DNA of 64,000 nucleotides from Sphingomonas swuensis (lineage in GTDB: Bacteria; Pseudomonadota; Alphaproteobacteria; Sphingomonadales; Sphingomonadaceae), in NCBI RefSeq assembly GCF_039538045.1, contig NZ_BAABBQ010000001.1, positions 1,014,001-1,078,000 of the forward strand. The letters run 5' to 3'. The number at the start of each line of letters is the position of its first letter. Position 1 is the first letter of the stretch. A program made the translations under genes and the position numbers. Below, piece after piece: positions 45,015 to 57,314 of this stretch. Under the pieces are notes generated by a model. That model saw only the letters and a list, made by a program, of their open reading frames with translations, was not told the origin of the DNA and searched no databases.

Positions 45015-45113
45015 AGTGTCTGCACAAGTACGGCTTTTGCCAAGCGCGCTTCGCATCCGGTACGCCCCCGTACCTTGGCCGTGGGCCCAAATGGGCGAAC
45101 TAAGATTGGTTCC
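45015..45113 (-). promoter_or_regulatory. Shared promoter module 2 (outer-membrane protein gene)
   Basis: On the minus strand: GGAACC (45108-45113), GGTACG-N4-CGTACC (45059-45074), -35 TTGGCA (45038-45043), a 17-base spacer and -10 GACACT (45015-45020). The distances between all four elements equal those at 42965-43063 to the base, and the run from AAGGTACG to CCGGA (21 bases) has one difference. The predicted start is about 20 bases before the gene. Confidence 0.7.
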
Positions 45114-45115
45114 GC

Positions 45116-45140
45116 GCGACGCGTGAGGCGCGTCGCTTTT
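45116..45140 (+). terminator. Terminator-like hairpin
   Basis: GCGACGCG-tgagg-CGCGTCGC followed by TTTT on the plus strand is a perfect 8-bp stem. No plus-strand gene ends here, so it may instead stop antisense readthrough into tRNA-Cys, or act as the minus-strand end of the tRNA transcript despite lacking a T-run in that direction. Confidence 0.4.
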
Positions 45141-45209
45141 CGGGGCGGTGTTGCACTTCGCGCCGCTGCGCCGGCTCCGCGACCGCGCGGCACGCTCTCG
45201 TCAGGAAAA

Positions 45210-45283
45210 TGGAGGCCCGAGCCGGAATCGAACCGGCGTGCAAGGATTTGCAGTCCTCTGCGTCACCACTCCGCCATCGGGCC
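45210..45283 (-). tRNA. tRNA-Cys (GCA)
   Basis: 74 bases on the minus strand with encoded CCA. The acceptor stem GGCCCGA/TCGGGCC has a U discriminator. The anticodon loop reads ACTGCAAAT (anticodon GCA) and the T-arm GGTTCGATTCC is standard. It is transcribed towards the outer-membrane protein promoter. Confidence 0.97.
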
Positions 45284-45341
45284 TCGAAGCGGTCCGGCCC
45301 CTAGACCGAACCGCTCACCACCTGTCAATCGTTCTCGCCAC

Positions 45342-48224
45342 TTACTTGCCGTCCGAACGGCCGGTCGGCGCCGGCGTACCCTTGACGACCTTGATCCGGT
45401 ACGCGGTCGGGCCAGTGAGGAAGCGCTTGGCCGCGGCCTGGATCTGCGCCGGTGTCACGGCCTTCAGGTCGCTCTGCTGGGTGCGGATGCTCTCCAGTTG
45501 CAGCGGCTTGTCGGCGACGTCGGCGAGCGCACCCAACCAGAAGCTATTGCCGTCGCGCGCCCGCTCGATCGCGGCCAGGGTCGGGCGCCGGGCGCGGTTG
45601 AGCTCGTCCTCGTCGACCGGCTTGGCGGCGAGGTCGGCGGCAATCTCCTGCGCTTCGGCGAAGAAGCTGTCGAGCTTGGCCGGCGGCGCTTCGATCTGCG
45701 CAGCGAGATAGCCGTAGGTCGGCCAGGTCGACGAGGCGGCATGACCGGCACCGGGCGAATAGCTCACCCCCTCGGCCTCGCGCAGCCGGTCGGTAAGGCG
45801 CAACTGGAAGACCGATCCCAGCAGGGTCAGCGTCCGGGCGAGCTGGCGGGTCTCGGCCGAATAGCCGGTGGTCGGCCAGGCGATGAAGCCCACCGCCTGA
45901 TCGTCGCGGCCCTTGTGGTAGAGGATGGTGGGCGCCGCGTTCGCCGCGGGGAAGCGCATCGCCCCGGCGCTTCGGCGGGTGGCGGCACGCGGCGGCAACG
46001 CGCCAAAGGTCGCCGCGACTTCGGCGATCGCCCGCTCGACGCTGATGTCGCCCACCATGACGACCTCGACCGGCCCGCTGCGCAGCGCCGGTTCGAGCAG
46101 GGCACGGCCGTCGGCGATGCTGCTGGCGCGCATCGCGGCGCGATTGGGAAGCTCCCAGCGCCTGTCACCCGATCGCAGGAGCAGCCCCGAATCGCGCTGG
46201 AGAATGCCGCCCGGCGAGCTTTCCAGCCGGTCGTGGATCGAGCCTGCGGTCGATTTCAGCCGCTCCCAGCCGAGCGGCCGCCATGCGGCATCGGTCATGT
46301 AGGCGGCGAGCAGCTGCAGCTCGGTCGTCAGATCCTCGGGCCGGGTCCCGCCCGACAGCACGAAGCGCTCGTCGTCGAGGCCGAGGTTGGCGCCGACCAG
46401 CTTGCCGGTGAGAGAGCGATTGATCTGGTCGGCATCCAGCCTGGTCGTGCCACCGAAGGTCAGCCCGGGGCCGAGCGCCCATTCGGGGCTGACCCGATCG
46501 GGCGCCATCGCCAGTCGCCCGTCGCCGAAGCGGACGTTGACCAGCACTTCCTCCTTGCGGGTCTGGCTCGGTCGGACGGTCAGCCGGACCCCGTTGGCGA
46601 AGCGGACGAGGGTGGTGCCGATGTCGGCGATCTCGCGCCGCTCGACGACGGCGCCGGGGGTGCCGAACTTCTCGTAGGGCCAGGCGACCCGCGCCTGAGC
46701 GACCGGGGCGGCGACCGCCACCTTGCGCGAGGCCTCGTAGGCGGCGAGCAGGGCAGGGCGCCCGCCCGGAAGCGGCTTGGGCAGGGTCAGATAGACGAGC
46801 GGGCCCGAGCCGACGAACAGCCGACGGATCGCGGCGTTGACGCGCTGCGGGGTCAGCCCCTGCACCGTGCTCTCGAACAATGCCAGCCGATCGGCCGGGG
46901 CGGTCGCGACATTATTGCCGTCGATCGCCGCGACGACGCTTTCGGCGAGCGCCGGGCTCGAGCGGGTCGCCGAAGCCGCAAGGCTGGCCTTGAGCGCGGC
47001 GCGCGACCCGGTCGTCTCGCGCTCGATCTCGTCGGCGGTGACTCCATAGGTCACCAGCCGGCGCTGCTCCTGCTCTAGCGTCCGAAGCGCGCTCAGCCAG
47101 CGGCCGTTGCGGGCGATCGCCGAAAGTCCGCTAGTCTCGGCTGTGTTCTCGAACTCGGAGACGTCCATCCGCGCGCTGACGAAGGGCGGGTCGCCGTCGC
47201 CCTGGGCGAGCTTCTCGAGCCGCCGGTTGAGCACGGCGGTGGCGATCTGCTCGTCGAATTCGCGCACCCGCCGAGCGGCGCTGTCGGGCTCTGTGTCGGC
47301 CGGACGGACCCAGGCAAGGCGGACCATCGCGGCGATCGAGGGATCGACATAGATGCTGGCGGCGCTCGCCCGAGTGAGCGGACGGCCCTCGTCGGCTGGG
47401 GTGCCGGCAGGTCCGACCCCGCGCCAGTCGCCGAACTGCGAGGCGATCCGCCGCTCGACCTCGCCCGGGTCGATGTCGCCGACTACCACAAGGGTCGCCC
47501 GCTCGGGCCGGTACCATGCGCGATAGAAGTCGATCATCCGCTGCGGCGGCGCGGTCCGGATCACCTCGGTGGTGCCGATCGGAAGCCGGTTCGGAAGCAG
47601 CTGCCCGGGAAACAGCCAGGCGAGCTCGTCGGTCAGCTGGCGGAAGGCGGGGGAGGCCCGGGTGCGCTCCTCCGACAGCACGATGCCACGTTCGCGGTCG
47701 ATCGCGGCGGCATCGAGCTTCGCCCGGCCGGCGATCTCGCGGAGCAGGAAGAAGGCCTCGTCGAGCGTCTCCTTGTCGGTCTGCGGAAGGTCGAGCTTGA
47801 ACACCGTCTGGCTGAAGTCGGTCGAGGCGTTGGTATCGGGGCCGAAGCGCAGGCCGTGACGCTCGAGCCTTTTCACGAAGTCGCCTTCGGGCACGTTCTC
47901 GGTGCCGTTCAACACCATATGCTCGAGGAAGTGGGCGAGCCCGCGCTGGTCCTCGGCCTCGTTCAGCGAGCCGGTGTCGATCCGCAGCCGCAGCGACGCC
48001 TGGCCCGGCGGGGTCTTCCCCTTGCGAATGACGAAGCGCATCCCGTTGGGCAGCGTGCCGAGCCTGAGCTCGGGATCGACTCGCAGTCCTTCCCCGCTCA
48101 TCCAGGCCGATCCGGACGGGGCGGGCACCGGCTGCGCCGCGCTGGCGAGGGTGGTGGTGCCGAGCAGGACCAGCGCGCAAGCGGCGCCGCACAACATCTT
48201 AGTCAACAGTTCTCGCCCAATCAT
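45342..48224 (-). CDS. M16-family (insulinase/pitrilysin) zinc metalloprotease
   Basis: 960 residues. A signal peptide (MLCGAACALVLLGTTTLASA region) is followed by the catalytic M16 domain with the inverted zinc motif HFLEH in RGLAHFLEHMVLNGTENVPE and a distal Glu downstream. Further M16 domains make a clam-shell of four. Such exported proteins degrade peptides in the periplasm. A GTG start one codon earlier is equally open. It begins about 200 bases from the divergent methyltransferase gene. Confidence 0.93.
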   Translation of the reverse strand: MIGRELLTKMLCGAACALVLLGTTTLASAAQPVPAPSGSAWMSGEGLRVDPELRLGTLPNGMRFVIRKGKTPPGQASLRLRIDTGSLNEAEDQRGLAHFLEHMVLNGTENVPEGDFVKRLERHGLRFGPDTNASTDFSQTVFKLDLPQTDKETLDEAFFLLREIAGRAKLDAAAIDRERGIVLSEERTRASPAFRQLTDELAWLFPGQLLPNRLPIGTTEVIRTAPPQRMIDFYRAWYRPERATLVVVGDIDPGEVERRIASQFGDWRGVGPAGTPADEGRPLTRASAASIYVDPSIAAMVRLAWVRPADTEPDSAARRVREFDEQIATAVLNRRLEKLAQGDGDPPFVSARMDVSEFENTAETSGLSAIARNGRWLSALRTLEQEQRRLVTYGVTADEIERETTGSRAALKASLAASATRSSPALAESVVAAIDGNNVATAPADRLALFESTVQGLTPQRVNAAIRRLFVGSGPLVYLTLPKPLPGGRPALLAAYEASRKVAVAAPVAQARVAWPYEKFGTPGAVVERREIADIGTTLVRFANGVRLTVRPSQTRKEEVLVNVRFGDGRLAMAPDRVSPEWALGPGLTFGGTTRLDADQINRSLTGKLVGANLGLDDERFVLSGGTRPEDLTTELQLLAAYMTDAAWRPLGWERLKSTAGSIHDRLESSPGGILQRDSGLLLRSGDRRWELPNRAAMRASSIADGRALLEPALRSGPVEVVMVGDISVERAIAEVAATFGALPPRAATRRSAGAMRFPAANAAPTILYHKGRDDQAVGFIAWPTTGYSAETRQLARTLTLLGSVFQLRLTDRLREAEGVSYSPGAGHAASSTWPTYGYLAAQIEAPPAKLDSFFAEAQEIAADLAAKPVDEDELNRARRPTLAAIERARDGNSFWLGALADVADKPLQLESIRTQQSDLKAVTPAQIQAAAKRFLTGPTAYRIKVVKGTPAPTGRSDGK

Positions 48225-48369
48225 CACAATGGCTTACTTCCCCCGGCTTAGAGCCGAAGCACTTTGCCTGCCAAGCCGCCGGCCACTCGGATCGACCTTG
48301 CGGCGGCCCCGCTCGACGAACGGTCGGGTCCTTGCTTGGCGTGGGGGTCCGGCATCATTACATGGGCGG

Positions 48370-48399
48370 TTGAAAACGAAGCTGTCTTAGTGCAATAAA
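48370..48399 (+). promoter_or_regulatory. Candidate sigma-70 promoter of the PCMT-tolC-popZ run
   Basis: TTGAAA (48370-48375, five of six to consensus), an 18-base spacer and AATAAA (48394-48399, four of six). Transcription would start about 20 bases before the methyltransferase ATG, which has AAGGA upstream. Confidence 0.5.
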
Positions 48400-48425
48400 A
48401 CAGCTCCCAATTGTAAGGATCGAGA

Positions 48426-49058
48426 ATGGATTTCGCCGCTGCCCGCCGAGCGATGGTCGACAGCCAGCTTCGCCCGTCGGCGGTGACCGATCCGCTGGTG
48501 GTCGCCGCGATGGCTACCGTGGCCCGCGAGGACTTCGTTCCCGCCTCGGCGCGTGCGATCGCCTACATCGACCGGATCGTTCCGCTGAGCGCCGGGCGCG
48601 GGCTGAGCCCGGCCGCCGCGACCGGACGGATGCTGGTCGAGCTCGAGCCGCATCCCCGCGAGCGCGCGCTCGTGGTCGGTGCGGGCAGCGGTTACAGCGC
48701 TGCCGTCCTGGCCGAGATGGGCCTCGCCGTGGTCGCGCTGGAAAGCGACCCCGAGCTCCTTGCCGCGCTCCGCAACGTCGATGGCATCAGCGTCGTCGAG
48801 GGAGCGCTAGAGACGGGCGCGCCTAGCGAGGCGCCGTTCGACATCATCCTGGTGGACGGCCAGATCGAGGACCTGCCCGAGGCGTTGGTCGACCAGCTCC
48901 GGACCGGCGGACGGCTCGCCGTCTGCATGGCCGACAAGGGCGTCGGCCGGCTGATGGCCGGGACCCGCTCGGTCCACGGCTTCGGGCTCAAGTCGTTCGC
49001 CGATGCCAGCATGGCGCCGCTGCCGGGTTTCGCGCGGCCCCGCGTCTTCACCTTCTAG
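48426..49058 (+). CDS. Protein-L-isoaspartate O-methyltransferase-family protein
   Basis: 210 residues. The PCMT fold opens DFAAARRAMVDSQLRPSAVT, the SAM motif is ALVVGAGSGYSAAVLAEMGL, and the tail is short. This is the short Pcm-like subgroup found upstream of tolC in Alphaproteobacteria, where methyl-acceptor activity on isoaspartyl residues is not proven. It is 17 bases upstream of tolC. Confidence 0.9.
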   Translation: MDFAAARRAMVDSQLRPSAVTDPLVVAAMATVAREDFVPASARAIAYIDRIVPLSAGRGLSPAAATGRMLVELEPHPRERALVVGAGSGYSAAVLAEMGLAVVALESDPELLAALRNVDGISVVEGALETGAPSEAPFDIILVDGQIEDLPEALVDQLRTGGRLAVCMADKGVGRLMAGTRSVHGFGLKSFADASMAPLPGFARPRVFTF

Positions 49059-49075
49059 CTCCGGAGTATCTGACC

Positions 49076-50524
49076 TTGCCACGTCTTCTCGCCTGCACGG
49101 CGATCGCCGCCCTGGTGCTGGCCAGCCCGGCCGCGGCGGATACGCTGCGCGAGGCCCTGGTCTCGACCTACCAGAGCAACCCGACCCTCAACGCGCAGCG
49201 TGAAGGCCTCCGCTCGACCGACGCGACCGTTGCCATCGCCCGTGCCGGCGGCCGGCCGCAGGTCTCGGGCGTGGTCGGGGTCAACCGCGACCTCACCCGC
49301 TCGGGCGTGCTCGACACCGGCCGGAGCAAGGGACCGACCATCTCGGGCGGGCTCGACCTCAGCCTTCCGATCTTCCAGGGCGGCCGGGTCCGCAACGCGG
49401 TCAACGCGGCGCGCACCCGGGTCGAGGCCGGCCGGGCCACGCTCCGCGCGGTCGAGGGTGACGTCTTCACCGACGCGGTCGCCTCCTACATGGACGTGAT
49501 CCGCGACCGCGCGATCGTCGAACTCAACCAGAACCAGATTCGCGTGCTCACCACCAACCTCGAGGCGACCCGCGACCGCTTCGAGATTGGCGACGTGACC
49601 CGCACCGACGTCGCGCAGAGCGAATCGCGCCTCAGCCTCCAGCGCGCCCAGCTCGCCACGGCCGAAGCTCGGCTGGCGACCAGCGAGGAAACCTACCGGC
49701 GGATCGTCGGCCGGGCGCCGGGCGTGCTCGCCCCGCCGCCGCCCTTGCCGCCGCTCCCCGCCACCGCCGAGGAAGCGGTGCGCATCGCCATCGTTCAGAA
49801 CCCCGACGTCATCGCGGTCGTCCGCCAGGCCGAGGCGGCCGGGCTCGACGTCCGCACCGCGCGTGCCGACCGGCTCCCGACCGTCTCGGGCGTGGTCAGC
49901 GGCGACTATGTGAATACGGTCAGCGGTGACAGCGGCGGCTTCCCGCGCGCCGGCACCCAGACCAGCATCGGCGTCAACACCCGCATCCCGATCTACCAGG
50001 GCGGTCTTCCCTCGGCGCGGATCCGCCAGGCGCAGGCGATCGAGGGGCAGCTCCTCGAGCAGACCATCGGAACCGAGCGCGCGGTCGTCGCCGCGACCCG
50101 CTCTGCCTTCGCCAGCGTCACCGCCACCCAGCGCGCCATCCAGTCGAACGAGGTCGCGGTCTCGGCCGCCAGCCTCGCGCTCGAGGGCGCCCGCGCCGAG
50201 CGCAGCGTCGGCACCCGGACCGTGCTCGACGTACTCAACGCCGAGCAGGAGCTTCTGAACGCGCAGGTCCAGCTGGTGACCGCGCGTCGTGACCAATATG
50301 TCGCCGGCTTCCAGCTTCTGAATGCGATGGGCCAGGCCGAGGCCGACGACCTCGGGCTTGACGGCGGGCCGCTCTACGATCCGACCGGCAATTATCGCCG
50401 GGTCAACGGAAGCTGGAACGACTGGGCCGGCGAGCGGCAGCATGAGCCGCGCTCGACCCGTACCGTCACCCCGGCCGAACAGCCGGTGGCGACGACGACA
50501 GGGGTGGCAAGCCCGCCGCGTTGA
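49076..50524 (+). CDS. tolC: TolC-family outer-membrane channel
   Basis: 482 residues from a TTG start with GGAG 9 bases upstream; no other start keeps the signal peptide (MPRLLACTAIAALVLASPAA). Two OEP repeats each contain the typical LPIFQGG and IPIYQGG turns. The C-terminus is hydrophilic. As a type I secretion outer-membrane channel it could serve the RTX nuclease of this window, but the ABC and adaptor partners are not here. Confidence 0.93.
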   Translation: MPRLLACTAIAALVLASPAAADTLREALVSTYQSNPTLNAQREGLRSTDATVAIARAGGRPQVSGVVGVNRDLTRSGVLDTGRSKGPTISGGLDLSLPIFQGGRVRNAVNAARTRVEAGRATLRAVEGDVFTDAVASYMDVIRDRAIVELNQNQIRVLTTNLEATRDRFEIGDVTRTDVAQSESRLSLQRAQLATAEARLATSEETYRRIVGRAPGVLAPPPPLPPLPATAEEAVRIAIVQNPDVIAVVRQAEAAGLDVRTARADRLPTVSGVVSGDYVNTVSGDSGGFPRAGTQTSIGVNTRIPIYQGGLPSARIRQAQAIEGQLLEQTIGTERAVVAATRSAFASVTATQRAIQSNEVAVSAASLALEGARAERSVGTRTVLDVLNAEQELLNAQVQLVTARRDQYVAGFQLLNAMGQAEADDLGLDGGPLYDPTGNYRRVNGSWNDWAGERQHEPRSTRTVTPAEQPVATTTGVASPPR

Positions 50525-50540
50525 GGGTAGCGTTGACGTC

Positions 50541-51014
50541 ATGCCAGCGCGCGAACCCTCGATGGAAGACATCCTCGCCTCGATCAAGAAAGTGATCGCG
50601 GAAGAGAAGGAGCTGCGCGGAAGCGGGCAGGTGACCGTTCCGGCCCCCCATGTCGTGCCCGACGAGTCCGACGAGGAGTTCGATGGCGACGTCCCGGCGG
50701 ACGCGACGGACAGCGCCGCGGAAGAGGTGCTCGAACTCGACGAGGTGATGGTCGAGGAGCTGGTGCTCCCGCCGGTCGATCTCGGTCCGCCGCTGGTCAG
50801 CGAGGATGCCGCCGCGGCGACCCGCGCCCGGCTCGAGACGCTCGCCGCGACCGCCGCCGCCGCGCCGCCGCCGCCCGCGATCAATCCGCTGGAGCAGGTC
50901 GTCCGCGACATGCTCCGCCCGGTGCTCAAGGAATGGCTCGACCAGCATCTCCCGGCGATCGTCGACGAGCATGTGAAGCGCGAAGTCGCGCGGATCACCG
51001 GGCAGCCGCTCTAG
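50541..51014 (+). CDS. popZ: PopZ-family polar organising protein (DUF2497)
   Basis: 157 residues. A short N-terminal helix (EPSMEDILASIKKVIAEEKE) is followed by an acidic, proline-rich linker (about 30-100) and a C-terminal DUF2497 helical region (NPLEQVVRDMLRPVLKEWLD, then QHLPAIVDEHVKREVARI). This is the three-part plan of PopZ, which anchors ParB and chromosome origins at the cell pole. The tolC-popZ-valS neighbourhood is the same as in Caulobacter. It starts 16 bases after tolC. Confidence 0.88.
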   Translation: MPAREPSMEDILASIKKVIAEEKELRGSGQVTVPAPHVVPDESDEEFDGDVPADATDSAAEEVLELDEVMVEELVLPPVDLGPPLVSEDAAAATRARLETLAATAAAAPPPPAINPLEQVVRDMLRPVLKEWLDQHLPAIVDEHVKREVARITGQPL

Positions 51015-51060
51015 CACTGCACCCACTTGCGGTTCATCGCCGCGCTGCTACCCCTCGGCG

Positions 51061-53112
51061 ATGATCAAGCGCACCCTGCTGCTGGCGGCCGCTGCCGCCG
51101 TCCTCGCCCCCTCGGTCGCCGCCGCCAGGCCGATGACCGCCACCGACATGCACATGATGCGCCGCTTGGGCGCGCCCGAGGTCTCGCCCGACGGGCGCAC
51201 CGCCGTCTTCACCTTGTCGACCACCGACCTTGCCAAGAACCGCCGCAACAACGTCCTCCACAGCCTCGACCTGACCCGTAACGGTGCCGCGCCGCAGCCG
51301 GTCGCCGGCGCCGAGGGCGCGCATGATGCGGTGTTCGGGCCCGACGGTGCGCTCTACTTCCTCAAGGGGGTCGGCGAGCGTGACCAGCTCCATCGCATGC
51401 CGATCGGCGGCACCGCGCAGGTGATGAGCGACTTCGGCGCCGACATCTCTGGCTTCAAGCTCAGCCCCGATGGCCGCCGGGTCCTCGTCTGGGCCGACCA
51501 GCGCGATTGCCCCGACCTCGCCTGCGCCGCGACCACCTTCGCCGCCAAGGAGCCGGGTTCGGCCCGCATCTACGACCAGCTGTTCGTCCGTCACTGGGAC
51601 ACCTGGTCGGAGCCCGGGACCAAGAGCCGAATCTACACCTTCGACATCGCGGGCGGGAAGCTGCAGGGCTTCGGCACGCGGGTGACCGGAAGCCTGGTCG
51701 GCGACACCCCGTCCAAGCCGTTCGGCGGCGGCGAGGAGATCGACTGGTCGAAGGACGGCCGCACGGTCTTCTTCGCACTCCGCGAGGCCGGCCGGATCGA
51801 GCCGACCTCGACCAACCTCGACGTCTTCGCGGCACCCGCCGACGGCTCGGGCGAGCCGACCAACCTCACGCCCGACAATGACGGCACAGACACGCTGCCG
51901 ACCGTCTCGCCCGATGGGCGCACGCTCGCTTATGTGTCGATGGCCCGCGCCGGCTACGAGGCCGACCGCCAGGTCCTCAAGCTGCGCGACCTCGCCAGCG
52001 GCCGCGTGACCGCGCTGACGCAGGGCTGGGACCGCTCGGTCGGCTCGATCGCTTGGGCGCCCGACGGCCGCTCGATCCTCGTCACCGCCGAGGACACGCT
52101 CGAAGGGCCGGTATTCCGGGTCGACGTTCGCAGCGGCAAGGTCACCCGCCTCACTGCCGAGGGCCATGCCGGCAACGTCCATGCGCTGCCGAACGGCGGG
52201 GTGCTCTACACCTCGAACAGCATCCAGGCGCCCGACGACCTCTACCTGATCCGTGGTCGCGCCAGGCCGGTGCAGCTCACCGCGGTCAACAAGGCGCTGC
52301 TGGCCGAGCTCGACCCCATCACCGTCGAGCGTTTCAGCTTCGCCGGCGCCAATGGCGACAAGGTCTGGGGGATCAAGGTCAAGCCGGTCACCAGCAAGAC
52401 GCTGCCGATCGCCTTCGTCGTCCACGGCGGGCCGCAGGGCAGCTTCGGCAATGGCTGGTCCTACCGCTGGAACCCGCGGGCCTTCGCCTCCCTGGGCTCG
52501 GGCATGGGCGTGGTCAGCGTCGATTTTCACGGCTCCACCGGATACGGCCAGGCCTTCACCGACTCGATCCGCAACGACTGGGGCGGCAAGCCGCTCGAGG
52601 ACCTCAAGCTCGGCCTCGCCTACGCCACCGCCAACGACCGCCAGCTCCAGGCCGACAATGCCTGCGCTTTGGGCGCGAGCTACGGCGGCTACATGATGAA
52701 CTGGATCGCCGGCCAGTGGTCCGATCGGTTCAAGTGCCTCGTCCAGCATGACGGCGTGTTCGACGCCCGCGCCATGGCCTACGAAACCGAGGAACTGTGG
52801 TTCGACGAGTGGGAGCATGGCGGCAAGACCTATTATGAGGATCCGGCCGCGTTCGAGCGCTGGAATCCGGTCAATCATGTCGCCAAGTGGAAGACCCCGA
52901 TGCTGGTGATCACCGGCGAGAAGGACTTCCGCATCCCCTATACGCAGGGGCTTGCCTCCTTCACCGCGCTCCAGCGGCGCAACATTCCCTCCAAACTGGT
53001 GGTGTTCCCCGACGAGAACCACTGGGTCCTCAAGCCGCAGAACTCGATCCAGTGGTATCGCGAGGTCGAGCGCTGGGTCGGTCGTTGGACGGGCAGCCAG
53101 CCGGCGCAATAG
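51061..53112 (+). CDS. S9-family serine peptidase (dipeptidyl/acylaminoacyl-peptidase-like)
   Basis: 683 residues. A signal peptide ([20 protein letters not shown]) is followed by a beta-propeller domain of WD-like repeats and a C-terminal alpha/beta-hydrolase domain with Ser in GASYGGYMMN (about 540), Asp in GEKDFRIPYT and His in DENHWVL. It should cleave dipeptides from exported peptides. It has come between popZ and valS, which are usually adjacent. Confidence 0.93.
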   Translation: MIKRTLLLAAAAAVLAPSVAAARPMTATDMHMMRRLGAPEVSPDGRTAVFTLSTTDLAKNRRNNVLHSLDLTRNGAAPQPVAGAEGAHDAVFGPDGALYFLKGVGERDQLHRMPIGGTAQVMSDFGADISGFKLSPDGRRVLVWADQRDCPDLACAATTFAAKEPGSARIYDQLFVRHWDTWSEPGTKSRIYTFDIAGGKLQGFGTRVTGSLVGDTPSKPFGGGEEIDWSKDGRTVFFALREAGRIEPTSTNLDVFAAPADGSGEPTNLTPDNDGTDTLPTVSPDGRTLAYVSMARAGYEADRQVLKLRDLASGRVTALTQGWDRSVGSIAWAPDGRSILVTAEDTLEGPVFRVDVRSGKVTRLTAEGHAGNVHALPNGGVLYTSNSIQAPDDLYLIRGRARPVQLTAVNKALLAELDPITVERFSFAGANGDKVWGIKVKPVTSKTLPIAFVVHGGPQGSFGNGWSYRWNPRAFASLGSGMGVVSVDFHGSTGYGQAFTDSIRNDWGGKPLEDLKLGLAYATANDRQLQADNACALGASYGGYMMNWIAGQWSDRFKCLVQHDGVFDARAMAYETEELWFDEWEHGGKTYYEDPAAFERWNPVNHVAKWKTPMLVITGEKDFRIPYTQGLASFTALQRRNIPSKLVVFPDENHWVLKPQNSIQWYREVERWVGRWTGSQPAQ

Positions 53113-53157
53113 CAGGCGGGTTGTGCGGTGCAGCAGGGGTGGGCTAACCGCCCCTGC

Positions 53158-55782
<2,625 letters not shown>

Positions 55783-55786
55783 AAGC

Positions 55787-57220
55787 TCACCGCTTCAGCA
55801 TCGCCGCGGCCATTCGCCGCGCGAGCTTGCCCCAGGGCGGCCCGAGCTTCTCGAAGGCGATGAACCCGCCCGCCTTGTAGACCCCGCGCGCGTGGCTGAA
55901 GCGCTTGAAGCCCTCGAGCCCGTGATAGGCGCCGATCCCGCTCGGTCCCACGCCGCCGAAGGGCAGGCTCTCCTGCGCGATGTGGAGCAGGGTGCCGTTG
56001 ACCGTCGCGCCGCCCGACACCGTTCGGCCGAGCACATGCGCCTGCGTCCCCGCGTCCTTGCTGAAGCAGTAGAGCGCGAGCGGGCGATCGCGGCCGTTGA
56101 CGAAGGCGATGGCGTCGTCGAGCCGCTCGTAGGGAACGATCGGCAGCACGGGACCGAAGATCTCCTCGGCGTCGAGGATCGTTTCCTCGGTCGGCCCTAG
56201 GACGATGGTCGGCGCGACCTTGCCCGCCTTGGTCGCGGCTTTCTCGCCATGGCTGAGGATCCGGGCGCCGCTCGCCTTCGCCTTGTCGATCGCGTCGGTC
56301 AGCCGCTGGCGGTGCCGCTCGCTGATCACCCCCGAATAGTCGGCGTCGCTCGCCGGGTCGGGATAGGCGCGCCTGACCTCGGCGAGCAGCGCGTCGGCCA
56401 GCGCCTCGGCCTTGGCCTTGGGCACCAGCACATAGTCGGGCGCGATGCAGGTCTGGCCGGCGTTGAGGAACTTGCCGAAGGCGATCGAGCGCGCGGCCCG
56501 CTCGAGCGGATAGTCGTCGGCGACGATCGCCGGCGACTTGCCGCCGAGCTCGAGCGTCACGGGCACGAGGTTCGCAGCGGCAGCCTTGTAGACCTCGCGC
56601 CCGATCGCGGTCGAGCCGGTGAACAGCAGATGGTCGAAGGGCAGGGAAGCGAAGGCCTTGCCGACCTCGACCCCGCCGGTGACCACCGCCACCTCATTGT
56701 CGTCGAAAGCTTCGGAGATCGCCTCGCGCAGCACCGCGCTGAACGCCGGGGTCAGTTCGGACGGCTTCAACAGCACCCGGTTGCCCGCCGCAAGCGCATC
56801 GACCAGCGGCGAGAGGGCGAGGTTGAGCGGGTAGTTCCAGGGACTGATGATGCCGATGACGCCAAGCGGCTCGTAATGGATGAAGGCGCGGCCCGGCTGG
56901 AAGTTGATCCCGACGCGGCGGCGCTCGGGCTTCATCCAGCCGGCGAGGCTCCGCCGGGCATGGTCGATCGCCGACAGGGTCGGCACCAGCTCCATCAGCT
57001 CGGTCTCGACCCGCGAGCGGGTCCCGAAGTCGGCGCTGATCGCCGTGACGAACTCCTCGGCGCGCGCCTTGACCATGATCTTGAGCCGGTCGAGCCGGTC
57101 ACGGCGCTCGTCGAGGGTCGCGTGTGGCTCGCGCCGCGAGGCGGCGTGCTGCCCATCGAACAGCGCCTTCATCCGGGCGCTCTCGGCGGCGGGCAGAGTG
57201 ACGGGATCGGCGTCGGCCAT
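55787..57220 (-). CDS. Coniferyl-aldehyde-dehydrogenase-type aldehyde dehydrogenase
   Basis: 477 residues. The aldehyde-dehydrogenase fold shows GIISPWNYPLNLALSPLVDA, catalytic Glu in TLELGGKSP (about 222) and catalytic Cys in NAGQTCIAPDYV (about 256). The C-terminus GGVGPSGIGAYHGLEGFKRF is of the CalB branch, which oxidises coniferyl or similar aromatic and medium-chain aldehydes with NAD. The natural substrate is unproven. It is convergent with valS. Confidence 0.9.
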   Translation of the reverse strand: MADADPVTLPAAESARMKALFDGQHAASRREPHATLDERRDRLDRLKIMVKARAEEFVTAISADFGTRSRVETELMELVPTLSAIDHARRSLAGWMKPERRRVGINFQPGRAFIHYEPLGVIGIISPWNYPLNLALSPLVDALAAGNRVLLKPSELTPAFSAVLREAISEAFDDNEVAVVTGGVEVGKAFASLPFDHLLFTGSTAIGREVYKAAAANLVPVTLELGGKSPAIVADDYPLERAARSIAFGKFLNAGQTCIAPDYVLVPKAKAEALADALLAEVRRAYPDPASDADYSGVISERHRQRLTDAIDKAKASGARILSHGEKAATKAGKVAPTIVLGPTEETILDAEEIFGPVLPIVPYERLDDAIAFVNGRDRPLALYCFSKDAGTQAHVLGRTVSGGATVNGTLLHIAQESLPFGGVGPSGIGAYHGLEGFKRFSHARGVYKAGGFIAFEKLGPPWGKLARRMAAAMLKR

Positions 57221-57314
57221 GGCGGGGCTCCTCTTCGCCCGCGAATCTACCTTGCAAGCGATGCGACGGGAAGTGGCGAGGGCCGGGCTCCGCGGGACGG
57301 GCGGAAGTCCCCGA

